This document shows positions 32,523 through 44,865 of a stretch of 64,000 bases of DNA, in pieces; positions within the stretch are counted from its first letter, which is position 1, and each line of letters begins with the position of its first letter. The notes under the pieces are model-generated. The model saw only the letters and a list, made by a program, of their open reading frames with translations, had not been told where the DNA came from and ran no database searches. The position numbers were made by a program, and so were the translations under genes. Source of the stretch: Phaeosaccion multiseriatum (lineage: Eukaryota; Ochrophyta, other classes); the NCBI GenBank assembly GCA_965112735.1, contig OZ218963.1, positions 1,116,001 through 1,180,000 of the forward strand, written 5' to 3'.

Positions 32523-34491
32523 TGAGCAACCGGACTCATATTTTATTTACACAGTGGGAGCCTTTAAGGGTGTTCTGCCCTTTAATAAATCATTCACAGC
32601 AATACGTACGGTCTACGCGCTTGAGGAAGCGGGGGGGGGGGGCTGGTGGCCCCGAGGTACATACACATCCCCCGTCTCTACATCTACACGCGGCTTCCTC
32701 CCTATCTCACTGACTTGGTAGTTACGCACACGAGCTCACGCGATCACACCCGTCGAAGAGCGCGAGCTTCATTTCATGTGCTGTTGTTGAAGACCCATGA
32801 GATTGCCAAAAAAAAACTTCAACAGCCCAGCCGGATCTCCTCTCTCTCCTCTCCTGGTTGACTGAGCGTCGAAGATGCTCTTCAATTTAAAGATCCTCTA
32901 CCTGAAGTCTGCAGGAGAATCGCGGGGGCCTCAGTGCCTGCGCTGTGCTTGTTGCCCCCTTGCCAACTCACGCTCCTTCCGCTAGGACGGCGTCTTCGGA
33001 AGCCTTATTGAACGCAATTCGCAGGGCAGCTTCTGCGGAGAGTGTGGGGGGGTCTTTTCCGATCTGTGAGGGCAGAACGAGAGAGTAATCTTAGAGTTGC
33101 GTTAAGTATTCTGGAAGAGAAGGAGGGGGGAGAGAGGGAGAGGGGGGGGAAATGGTAGAGATAGGAAACCTACCTTTCTTCCACAAAAGCCCATCGATCT
33201 TGGCCACGAACAGGGGAGCACCCCTTGCTAAGTGGAGATGAAGCGTCCTCCTGCTGCTCAGCACTTGTGCTCGGCGCCGGCACGTTCATTGTTTGCGTTG
33301 AGAACGACCCGGGAGTTGTAACGAAGTTTGGAGTTTCAGTTTGGTGGAACAATGTTGCTGACGTAGTCGAATGTCAGGCGGTAGGCATATATATACATAG
33401 CCCGCCTCTAGGCAGCCTCCCAGTGACCGTGGGCGCGTGCGTGGTGCCGCCCAGCCAGTGGGTAGCAGCACACCTGTAGGTCTGCACTCCTCGTAGGGCC
33501 AGCGAGGCGTTCCCATGCAATGAAACTGACTACTCTTTGCACTCTGGGCACTCCCGCGGTGCCGCCGTCCGCCTAGTTGGCTGGCGTCTGCCCTAGGCCG
33601 CGCGGGCCTCCAGCCCGCCTAGGCCGCCTAGGCGGCGGCATATAAATAGGCCCACTACGGCCCTCGCTAGGCCGGACAATTTTCCCAATAGGCCTACTAG
33701 GCCGCTAGGCGTGCATGGGGCCGACTTTGTTGGTGCAGAGCGCAAGTGAGGAGAAGAATGTCGCATCTCTGGGTGAGGATGTACAGGAGTGGTTGATTGT
33801 CTGGGTGGGTGAGCGAGTGGAATTTGAATTTTAGTATAGAGCGAAGTGACTCTGTACGAGCGACGTAGCTAAATCGTTTTCGTGCCTCCGTAGTTCGATC
33901 GTTTGGTGACGTCCAAACAACTTGGTGCTAGCGCTATGGTGTACGTGAATGAGAGAGAGGGTGCGTGCGTGACTGCGTCTGCGCAGAGTAAGCGGTGCCA
34001 GGCCCTGCCTGCCCCGGAAGAGTCCATGTAAGACGGGGCCTCACTGAAGTCATTGACTCATTGCCTTGTGCTGGCAGGCCTCGAGAAATAGCCCCCCCCC
34101 CCGGGTGCCCATCCGACAGCAGCAGCAGCAGCTTGTCCACGAAGGAACCCAAGTGCCCTTCTTGCACAGTGTCAAGACATCATCAAGTGTAGATTTTATA
34201 GCCGTGCTTTCAAGTCACAAGTGCAGAATGAAGCGCACAATAAACCCTAACCCAACCCCCTCTAACTACTTACTTAGCCCCTTCTAAACTACATGTACTT
34301 ACTTCCCCCGCCTCTTCTAAGTACTAACTTTCCCTTCCCCTTGTAAACTACATGCTCTTACTTCCCCAGCCTCTTCTACACTTCCTCTTTCCCCTCTCTT
34401 CTTTTTCCCTTCTAAACTGCATATACTTACTTCCCCTGCCTCTTCTTCCTATCAACAACTATTCAATTCTTCTGCTACGGCGCACAAGACA
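32523..34491. other. Poorly resolved interval with a possible small minus-strand gene
   Basis: A minus-strand segment at about 33056-32960 follows a CTCACAG acceptor and encodes IGKDPPTLSAEAALRIAFNK, then ASEDAVLAEGA and stop, which looks coding. An upstream frame at 33352-33170 (MNVPAPSTSAEQQEDASSPL) ends at a GTAGG donor, but the two do not join in phase, so no gene is called. 33580-33715 is dense in CTAGGCC/GGCCTAG words and holds TATAAATA. 34258-34450 has loose repeats of CTAAACTACATGTACTTACT. 33720-34250 shows nothing else. Confidence 0.35.
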
Positions 34492-35290
34492 CTATGGCCA
34501 CTGTAGACCTGAGCTCGCTCCACTGCTGCGGAGGCAAGTATAGCTCCCGTCGCTCGCCTCCACAGTCCCCTCCGTCGTCTTGACAGTGCTGTCCGTTGTG
34601 TCTGTCGCATTGCTCTTCTGGAGCTGCCTCGCTTCCTCCTTCTCCTCTTGATGATGCACCACGGCAAGAACGGAGGCAGCGGAGTGCCGTCGTGGGGGCG
34701 AGAAGCTGAAGTGGTTGACAGGAGCAGAGTTCCCCCTCTCCTCGCCGGCCGCTCTTGTCTCTTTCGCTCCAAGGCCGAGTCCAGGAAGCGTCTTGGTCGA
34801 AAACACCCGAAGTTTCTCGGACACTAATTCTCTGGGGCGCCTCCACAGCCACATGAAAGGGAGGGTTTTCGGACCACCTTTCCTCTGCTTCTTTTCTTGT
34901 GAGGCTACATCGCTCATCCTGCTCGACGTGCTAGTGCTGTTGGTGCTGTTAGGGGACGTATCGCTCGTCTCCGCTGAGTGTGCACTTGATGCTCGGCGAT
35001 GTCTCATACTCTCCGCAAAAAAGTGTTCACCGGCAGCCACCGCTTTCTCCTCTTTCTGCTGTTGTCGTTGTCGTTGTTGCTCTTGCTGCAGCCTCTTGTG
35101 CCCAAGCGCTTCCTGCCGTGTCTGGCTTTGTCGCTGAATAACTTGGTCCTGAGGCTCCAGCCAAAACCTAGTCGGACTCATCGATCTAGGTCGAACATTG
35201 TCATCACGACGAACAAAGGAACGAGGAGGAGGAGTGCTGCTTCTTCGTCCTGCCCTCCTTGCGAGCTCTTGCGTCGCGTACAAGCGGTCA
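34492..35290 (-). CDS. Hypothetical basic, Ser/Gln-rich protein (3' exon; 5' end unresolved)
   Basis: One large frame of about 265 residues ending at a TAG (34492-34494). It has RSSTPPPRSFVRRDD, MSPTRFWLEPQDQVIQRQSQ, a Gln-rich charged helix (KRLQQEQQRQRQQQKEEKA), a Thr/Ser-rich stretch, then PFMWLWRRPRELVSEKLRVF and FSFSPPRRHSAAS. It has no internal ATG near its beginning, so an upstream exon is needed; candidates lie at about 35350-35590 (for example the frame ending LMANSDVDTTTEP at a GTAAGC donor), but the phase does not close. No known domain is seen. It may be a cytoskeletal or RNA-associated disordered protein; this is only a guess. Confidence 0.4.
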
Positions 35291-35987
35291 CTGACGCCAC
35301 CACCTGCTTACTGTTCCTGGCCGGAAAGACGGTGATGATGGGAGCCAAGGCTTACGGCTCGGTCGTCGTGTCCACGTCTGAGTTCGCCATCAGTCGCTCG
35401 CCGGCAGGGAGACCACGCCGCTTTCCCTCGACCCATAGCATAATCGACCTCCCTCCTCCCATCGTCAGGTGCCCCATACCCAGCGATGCGAGACACGTCT
35501 TCGGGTCTAAGGACTGAATGCTCTCTTGTTCGTTGCGATGAGGAGTCCATTCGTCCTCGTTTGTGTACGTAATTGTCGTGTACATATAAATACGGCGAAA
35601 GGTGAAAGAAATGTAACGGCAAGCAAAAAATTGTAATTTTTTTTTTTTACAATTGTCGTCGCTCCTGGCGCAACAAACTTATTTTGCTTACCGGTCGCCT
35701 CGGCACCCTCCGCCGTTCGGGCTCTTCTCTTGGTTCTCCAATCGTGCACGCGTCCTCTCACCATGACACTCTCGCCTCACACACCCACACACCCACACAC
35801 CCACACACACTTTCAGTTTCAGTTTCTATGGTGAAAAAAAAAGAAGGGGATTTCTTTAAATTCCTCCCTCCTGTCTAGCGAGCCTTGACCGACGACGGCC
35901 CGCTGATCGTATCCAGTCCATCTCTGCTTCTCCTTGCCGTAAACGCCACCAATCGCCACAGCCAGCCACCGCCTAGTCAGTCCAGCT

Positions 35988-37109
35988 CTACGATTGCTCA
36001 ATCTCCGCGGCCGCTGGTGGCTCTGCACCGCTTGCAGCGCTGTCTTCTGTCTCCGCTGCTGCTGCTGCTGCTTCTGATGGTGCTGCTGCTGCGGTATCGG
36101 CCTCCGCCTCCCCTCCTTTCGCTTCGGCTTGCTTGGCGTTGGCCTCCTCCTTCTTGGCCCAGTAATCATCCATCTCCTTATCCATCCTTACGTTCTTGGG
36201 GTTCGGGCCCTTGCCAGCCTTGAACCAGTAGCTGAGAGAGAGAGAGAGAGAGCGCACACAGGCAAGAGGGATGGGCCAAACCACCGGCAGGGAGGGGGAT
36301 GTGTGAGTCAAAGGGAGGCAACTGCGCATTGCAACTCACGAGCCGAAAGGAACATTTCGGGCAGCCCTGGCAGGGATGGAGCCACGAAGAACGAAGATGC
36401 TCGGGGCATTCGTTTTCACTTTCTTCGAGAGGGACAGAGCTCGTTCGCTTCTTTGCAAATAAACGAAAGGTTGCACTCACTCGTCAAGGTCCATGTCAAG
36501 ATCTTCCGGTTTTGGCTGCTCCACCTTGCCCCCTCCCTTCTTCTTCACGGCCGTAGCCTGCTCCTGCTGCTTCTGGCCCTGCTTCTGACCCTGCTTCTGA
36601 CCCTGCTTCTGGCCCTGCTTCTGACCCTGCTTCTGGCCCTGGCCCTTACCCTTGCCCCCCGCGCCCGCCTTTGCCGCCTTCGGCCCCAGCTTCACCGCGG
36701 CCTTGCTGGCCTTCATCACCGCTTGCTTTTGCTTCGCCTGCTTTCCCTGTTTGGTGGCCGGCACCGTTGCCGACGGAGCCCGGACCGCACCTCCTCCTGC
36801 CTTTCCCCGCTTGCTCTGCTTGTTGCTGGGGCCCTTTTTGGCCGCGGTGGCGGAGACCTGATTAGCCCTTGCGATTGCTGCCTTGCGCACTGCATCCCTG
36901 CTTCCTCCGCCCCTGGGAAGGCAAGGAACAGTGATGTGGCGAGCGAGGGGGGTAGGGAGTCAGGGTCAGCAACGAAATACTCCACCCACCCCCCCAGAAA
37001 GTAGTCTGTGCTGTGGATTCAATGCGTTATCCTTACCGCTTCGTCTGAACTGCAGCCGATCGCGCGGCCTTGGCCTTCTGATTGACTACATTCTTCACTG
37101 TATTTCGCC
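35988..37109 (-). CDS. FoP/Chtop-like RNA-binding protein with C-terminal FoP-duplication motif (5' end unresolved)
   Basis: Minus-strand exons 37109-37037, 36912-36481 and 36231-35988 join in phase. The first encodes GRNTVKNVVNQKAKAARSAA. The second is Lys/Ala/Gly-rich and includes a run of GQKQ repeats. It then reads PEDLDMDLD, and the last exon continues as DYWFKAGKGP, NPKNVRMDKEMDDYWAKKEE and an Ala/Glu-rich tail. The twin LDxxLDDYW and MDKEMDDYW elements are the pattern of the C-terminal duplication of Friend-of-PRMT1/Chtop and ALYREF-type mRNA export adaptors. Such motifs bind the export machinery. No RRM is visible in what I can join, and the RGG content is low, so the resemblance rests on the C-terminus. 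Upstream exons probably exist above 37109. Confidence 0.5.
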
Positions 37110-37576
37110 CTGCGGATAATGTGGGGGGCCGGAGCAGGGCGCACGGGAGTCACGGAACGGACGGTAAGGTGCTCGGACGTCGGTGGCGGGGGCCGACAAA
37201 GACGTGTCAGCACAGAGCGGTGGACAGAGCTTGGCAAACGACTGGTGTAAACCGTTCTCAGGGCGAACTGGTCAAGGTGAAGAATGTGGCTGCGCCACAG
37301 GTGGGTACCCTCTCTTTCTCTCTCTCTCTCTCGTTCTCGCCGTACCTTCCGCCCTCCCACCTCCTCCTCCTCCTCCTCCTCCTCCACCGCCGCCGCCGCC
37401 GGCTCTCCCCCCTCCCTGGGTGTTCAGTCGAGGGCTCTTGGCCAGCTTGGCGAATCGGGTGGAAAGCGAAGCCGTCATTGCTTTTTGTTATTCAAAGATC
37501 TTGAAGGGGGAGAAGGGAAAGGGGCACCATTTGTGAAACTGAACGTAGTACAACATGTACACTAGACACTCTCCGA

Positions 37577-39147
37577 ATGCTGCACGAATTCCTGCAGAGG
37601 CGACGCGGCCCTGTCCCCTATGGAAGAGCTGGGCGGCAGAGGCAGCAGCAGCAGCAGCAGCAGCAGCAGATCTATCACCAACAACCCGTCCCACGGAGCT
37701 GGCTTCCTCAGCACGGTAGCCAACACTCGCAGCAGCGGCGCACTCGGAGGGGCCTTCTCCATCCCTTGACATGCTACCGATGGCTTCGGCAGCGAACATT
37801 TTTGGAGATTGTGGGACTCACGCTCTCTTTTTGGCTGGGAAGCTGGGTGATACGACTGCGATCGGGTAGGTCATGAGGAGCAGAGCCCTGAGTTGGGAGA
37901 ACGCCTCCGTTTTTTTCTGGGTGTGTGCCCCCCCCTCTCGGGGCGCTGCTCTCTCTTCTCCTGGGTGTGTGGCAGCCCACTCACATGACCGTGCCGCTTA
38001 GGGCCCCTTCTGATCCTGGACGCCTCCAATCTCATCTGTCCTTCCCGCTCTCCGTTCTCCTTTCCCCCCCCCCTCCCCTCCCCACAGGAGGTGCTGCCTC
38101 ATGCGGCACCGTCCTCAATCCAGTGACTGGTGAGGCGCAGCGAAAGAGTGCTACTCATGAGCGCAGAGTGGACCTTCTTCCATTCACGCCGTATCCGATA
38201 GGTGCGTCAAGGATGGTGAGAACGGTATTGGAGGGGGGGCAGGACGCCGAGAGGAATGGGTCATATGGCTGAGCGGTCAGGGCTCCCTTTGCTTCCGTTC
38301 CTTGTGCTGCTTCCTCACTCCCGTTCTCATGGGCTTGGGAGCAGTAACCCCTCTGCGCTCTTTGACTCTGAAACTGAAACTGCAGAATCAGGGGAGGCGC
38401 TCCGCCGTATTGAGGCGCTGCAGGCATCCGCACCCCGGGCACCGAAGGGGGTGTCACCAGCCACGGTGGGGCGGCGAACTCAATACAGGTAGCGGCTGCT
38501 CATCTGGGGCAGCAAGTCCACTTGTCGAGATGGTGTTCCTCTGAGTAGCTGTTTCTTTCGACTGCACGGGACCCCACCCCAGGACGACGCGGGCGTCATG
38601 CCTGTCAGAACTTGGACTCCTCTCTTCCCTTTTGCTTCCATCCTGTCGATCGGTGGGGGCTGATCCCCTCTCTCTCCCCCACACTGTTCCATTCCCACCC
38701 TCCCCACCTCTCGTCTGCTTGCTTGCGTACCTTCCTCTTCGTAGGGCGATACGAGAGTGGAACCGCGCCTCGAGGGAGGCACAAGAAAAAGGGCAAACTG
38801 GAGGGCAAACTGGAGGGCAAAGTGGCCTGTCCTCCCACGCACCGGCTCTCCGTGTCATCATCCAGGCCGCTGATGCCTCCCCTTCCAGTGCAGGACTGCT
38901 GGCGGGGCAAATTGCCGTCGTGCTGGACACATGGGGCAGCCAGCTTGAGGCCCTCACCGTGCACGTGTGCGAAGGGGCGGAGGACCTGAAACTGCGTCTG
39001 CTGGCAGAGCTGAGGAGGCTCGCAGACCAGGAGGTGGGGGCACGACATTTGGCGGGGGCAGAGGGAGACGGTGGTGAAGTGGGTGGGGCCGATGAGGTGG
39101 GCAACGATGCCACGAAGGACAGTGACGTCGGAGGAAGCAGGGAGGGG

Positions 39148-39182
<35 letters not shown>

Positions 39183-40160
39183 GCCGCCGCGAGAGATGGG
39201 GGCGAAGGCCAGGTTTGTCGCCGATGACGTTTCTCTGGATAACGGCCTGATGGCGAGTACTGCGGAGGCGCTGAGGAAGTGGATGAAGGAGGCGGGTGGG
39301 CTTGAGAAGGCCTTCTCAGTCCTCTCTCAGGCTGGGGAGTGCTCAAGTCAGAGACTGCGGGGGCCGTGTCGAGGTGAGTGAGCATACCGCCCCCAGTCGT
39401 TAAACTGTACGCAAGAGGGGGGGGGCAGCGGGAGGGGAGATTCACAGACTGCTCTTTTCCTCCGCTCGATTCGCGCCTTGTTTTTCTTTTCTTTTCTATG
39501 GCATACCCACCTCACCTCCACCACTGGTCCATCGCATTCGTTTCTCTCCCATGCGGCGGGCATTGCTCACCCCCCCCCCTCCCAGGAGTGGCAGCAGTAG
39601 CCGCAGACGGAGACGAGGCGACGGGCGCTTCTCTCAGAGGCCCCTGTTACCTTCTGCTCCTCGAGGAGGGGGTGGTGCCTTCACGGTCTTCGCTGGCGGG
39701 GCTGAGGGCAATGTTCCGCCTCGGAGTCGACAATGACAAGGACGGACATCCTCACCCGACAACAGGTGTGTGTGTGTGTGTGTGTGTGTGGTGTATGTAT
39801 GAGTGTGTGGTGTGTGTGTGTGTGTGTGTGGTGTGTGTGTGTGTGTGTGGTGTGTATGTATGTGTGAGTGTGTGGTGTGTGTGTGTATGTATGTATGAGT
39901 GTGTGTGTATGTGTGTGTGTATGTGTGTATGTGTGTGTATATGTATGTATGAGTGTCTGTGTGTGTATGTGTGTGTATGTGTGTGTGTATATGTATGTAT
40001 GAGTGTGTGTGTGTGTGTGTGTGTGGTGTGTGTGTGTGTATGTGTGTCCTGCCTGAGAGACATCATCATGCGAGCGCTCCCCAAGCATCCCAGTGGCCCT
40101 GCTGCCCCTGATGTGCAGCAGTGATGTGCTGCACTGCACGGTGCTGACTAGGCTCGGGCT

Positions 40161-40216
<56 letters not shown>

Positions 40217-43200
40217 CGTGTGTGTGTGTGTGTGTGCGTGTGCGTGTCTCAGGTGGCGCGGTTATCGGAGGCAGGGCGTTCGACTCCCTGGAGGGCCTAC
40301 CTGTTAGCACGGTGCGTCGATTTGTCGATTTGTGGAGTTTCGCTTCCTCATTGAGTAATTGCTCCTTCGTCTCTGTTGCTGGCGACGCCCACGTGGCGAC
40401 CTCTCCCGTCCCTTCTTCCTTCTTTATGGCTGTCCCTGCCGTCCGTTCTTTTTGGCTGTCCCTGCCGTCCCTTCTACATGGATGGCCGCGCAGTGACCGA
40501 CCGCACCGCCCACAGCACACAAGCACCCTCTCACCATCCCATCCAACACGCGTCGTCGTCGTGTCACTCCCCCCCCTGCTCTCAACTACCCCATCCATAT
40601 ACATATATATACATGTATATATTGTAAGCCCTCCTTTGAGGAAGGTTTTCGAGAAGTGGACGCCGTCGGAGGTCTCTATTTTGGCCCACGTGCGGAGCTG
40701 CGGGAGGGCTGTGCCGCCGTTTCGGCTGTTTCGGCACTGGCCGGGAGGATGAGCAGCAGAGACGGAGGAGGAGGTGGAGACGGAGGTGGAGACGGAGGTG
40801 CCAGTCACAGTCACAGTCACAGCTTGGCCCTGAGTTACGTGATGAGGGCAACCATGGGCGTTCACTCCTACCTGCCGCCGTTCATGGTGGGTGTGCGTGT
40901 GTGTGTGTGTGTGTGTGAACACTCTGCGCGAATACTGTGGGCGAGATGCCCAAGGAGGGGGGGGGGGGGCTGAAACTGCATTCTGCGCAAGAGACATTTT
41001 TCGGCACCAAAAGAATCAGGATCGGCTCATTAGCGTTAGCCCGTCGTACTTTACTCTTACCGCTCTCTCTTGGTCGGCGTCGCCACCCCTGAAGTACATG
41101 CGTACGTACTCTTTATTCGCACCCCCGCACACGCACCTTTGCTTCTCCTTCCACCCCTCCTTCCACCCCTCCTTCCACCCCTCCTTCCACCCCTCCTTCC
41201 ACCCCTCCTACCGGGCTTTGTGTGACGGCGGACCAAAGCATTTGGTGGGGGACGGCGGTACTGACCCCCCCGGGGCCCGGGCCCCAGCCGAGAGCCTCCG
41301 ATGGCTTGCGAATGCCCCCGCAGCACGGAGATGCATGGAGCCGAGCGGGCTCGAAACGGTCCTCTTGTTGGTGCGGCCGACAGACAGAGGCGCCGCAAAT
41401 GTGCAGGTGCGCGCAAGGGTGGAGGGTCTATCTACCCTGCGCCCCTACTTTGTTGGGCCTCTTTGTTGGGCCTCTGTGTTGGGCACAAGCAGTGGGATGA
41501 GACTGTTGCTTAGTCGTCGCGATGGCCCCGTTAGTGTTGTACTTCCTTGTGACCAAGTGCCCCACCTCCACCTTGTCACCCTGTCCTTCATTCCTTACGT
41601 AACCCCTCATCAAATGGGCCGGACAGTCGCTGTTTACAGCCTTCGAGGAGGGAGACACGTACTTTCCTGTCCTTGTCCTGGACCTTTCGGGGAGCGGTTC
41701 AAAGGTGGGTCAATCACGCCTCCTCTGTGTGTGTGTTTTGTTTCAGTTTCAGTTTCAGCATACTGAACTCGAACATCGAAAATCGATGTCGATACTGGCT
41801 CGGCTGTGCTGCTCACCCCCGTGGAGCCCCTTGGCTCCTTCTCCTTCCCCTCTTGGCGCTTCCATTTCTTCATCTTTTGTATGTATGGCCGAATCTCCCC
41901 CCCCCCCCATCCCTCACCCCTCACCCCCGCCACCCCCCCCCCGTTTACCCTCCCTCCCCCGGCGCAATTCCTTTCCGAAGGAGCTTGCACCTGTACAGAG
42001 AATGGGCACGCCTCAGCCTCAACAAGAGCCTCAACAAGAGCCTCAACAAGAGCCTCAACAAGAGCCTCAACAAGAGCCTCAACAAGACGGACTCGTGAGT
42101 GCTTTCTGTCCTATCCCACCAAAAGACAAAGCGAGCGCACCGGCCCTTGCCTTTGTCTCTATCTGGGTCTGTGTCTGTCAGTCCCACCCTTGCCCTCCTA
42201 CTGAGTCATGTGACCACGGAAACCATTCCAACCATCCCAGAGGTCCCCAACACTGCTCTGCTCTATCTGTCTGTATGCGTATGATGTTGTGTTGGCTCCA
42301 AGTTGAGACCTCCGTCGAGTTGGAGATGAGATGGTTTTCGACGGACACGCAGCGAGAGGGAGAGAGAGAGGGAGGGTGAGAGATGGGGAGGGAGAGAAAT
42401 ACACAGACAGAGAGAGTGAAGGAGAGCAGAGAGAGAGAGAGGGGGGAGGAGAGCAGGGAGAGATTGAGAGAGAAAGAGTGTATGGGAGAGAGGGAGAGAT
42501 TGAGAGAGAAAGAGTGTATGGGAGAGAGGGAGAGATTGAGAGAAAGAGTGTATGGGAGAGAGGGAGAGGAGGGGCTTCTGCGCTCTTGTTGGACCTGCGC
42601 TTACCGCCACCCACCATGTCTCCTCTGTCCCTCTGCTCTGTCCCTCTGCTCCCCCACCCCCCTCTGTCCCTCTGCTCCCCCACCCCCCTCTGTCCCTCTG
42701 CTCTGTCCCTCTGCTCCCCCACCCCCCTTTTGTCCTCTTATCCTGTCCCTGCCCCCGCCCCCCTTGCCACCCTTCTCTCTCGTAGGCTCACTTCGGAGTA
42801 GTGTGGGAGGATTCGGCAGCACCTGTGCTCCCTCCCTGCGGAGTCGAAGTGGCCTCCAACACAGCGCAGCTCGCTACCCTCGCCGCTCGTCTCTCTGCCG
42901 TCTCTATCATCGTTACAACTCGTAGCAACGGCCACGACCAGCGCCAGCAACAGCAACCGCACAGAGAGCGCAAGGGCAAGGAAGAAGAAGAGGAGGAGGA
43001 GGAGGAGGAGGAGAAGGAGGACAAGGATGAGGACGAGGACGAGGACGAGGAGGAAACGCCCCTGTCCATGGGGGTGGAATCGGTGGCGCGTCTCCTCTCG
43101 AAGAAGGTCAGTGGTCAGTGCGGCTCGAGCAAAGGCCGTGGCTTCCTTCTCTTTGTGTCCTCCCTCCCCTTTCCTTTGTATCGCTTGTCGTCTCCTAACG

Positions 43201-44767
43201 CTCTCGATGGCTCCTCGCCTAACGCGACCCGCCCTCCTGCCCGCCCGCCCACCCCCCTTCGTCCGTCCGTGTGCTTTCCGTGTGCTTCTACCCGACGCAG
43301 CATCAGCTGAGCGTGTCCGTCATCGACCTCAGTCCTCAACACCTGCAGCACGCAGACTGGATCGCGGCCCTCCGTCCCGTGGCCCTGGCGAGCTACAACC
43401 TGCCATCTGTGAGCGTGTCCGTCATTACCAACCGCCGACCCGCGTCCCTGCAGCGGCTGCTGCGGTCGCTGATGGCCTCTTTTTCGTTCGGCAAAAGCGT
43501 GTCTGTAGACCTGTACTTGGAGGCGACGGCAGACGACACCACACGGAGGCATGCAGAGGCCTTCGCAACGGCGTGGATGGCACCAAACGGGATGGCACCA
43601 AACGGGATGGCGACAGGAGCAGCAGCAGAGACGGCTCCGTATACGGCCGACGGGGGTGTGAGGTACGGAGGGGTGCGTCTTTACCTTCACTGCACTGACC
43701 AGCGATGAGCCCCTTGAGGGGAGGGCCCCTTGAGCGGGGGGGGGAGAGAGGATGGATGGTCAGGAGTCTCAGAAACGAGACTGATACGTAAGTATCACGT
43801 GTACCAATTCTCTCCGTGTCCTCTCTCTCTCCCTCGCGCGGTCTCTCTCTCTCTTCCTCCCCCCCTCTATCTCTATCTCTATCTTCTCTCCCTTCCTCCC
43901 TCCCTCCCTCTACATGTCTGCCCCCACCCCTCCTCTTGCGATGAGAAGACGGGATGGCAGTAGAGGAGAGGCCCAGATCCACTTGCGAGTCCTCAAGGGG
44001 GGGCTCATCCGGGCCGTGACCGAGAGTTACTACCCCCGTAACCGCCACCACTTCGGGCTGCTCTTAGAGGATGATGTTGAGCTTTCCCCGCACTGGCTCG
44101 GCTGGGCACTGCTTGCCACCCTTACGTATCAGTACGGAGAGGCCGCTGACTTCGTGGAGGGTCTCTACGGGGTCAGTCTGTACACACCACGGTGAGTGTG
44201 TTTGGGGGGGGGGGGGTGCCCATTCAATGAGACGAGCAGAGTAGAGCCGAGCAGAGTCGAGTCGAGTGCTTCTCAACTCTCACTCTTGCTCCCACCACCG
44301 TGGTCCCCCGCTGTGGTCATGTGTGGGCCCTGCTGCATGCCCCCCAGTGTGAACGAAATCGCTCCCCAGCGCTACCGCTACGACAGCAACGTCAAGATGA
44401 GCGTCCCCGTGCCAGGGCCAAAGCCAGACAAGGACAAGGAGAAGGACAAGGAGAAGGACAAGGACAAGGTGGCCTCGCCCTATCTCCACCAGACATTGTG
44501 CTCGTGGGGGGCCCTGTACTTCCCGGAGGCATGGGCAGAGTACAGGGTGAGTGAACGGCTGTGAGTGAGTGAACGGCTGTGAAAGAGTGAACGGCTGTGA
44601 GAGATTGAACGGCTGTGAGTGAGTGAACAGCTGTGAGAGAGAAGAGCTCTTGGGGGCACATTTAGAGGTCTGTGTCTGTCGAGGTCAGTCTTTGAGTCAT
44701 TCTCTCTCCGAGACCGCTCCGTCCCCCTTGACCGGCCCTCGTTTTGCGCCCTCTCGCTCGCCCTCTG

Positions 44768-44865
<98 letters not shown>

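Noticed and set aside
39681-40997. 438-codon minus-strand frame with His-Thr repeats
   Set aside because: Antisense of (GT)n repeats and of glycosyltransferase exons 5-7, which are supported on the plus strand.
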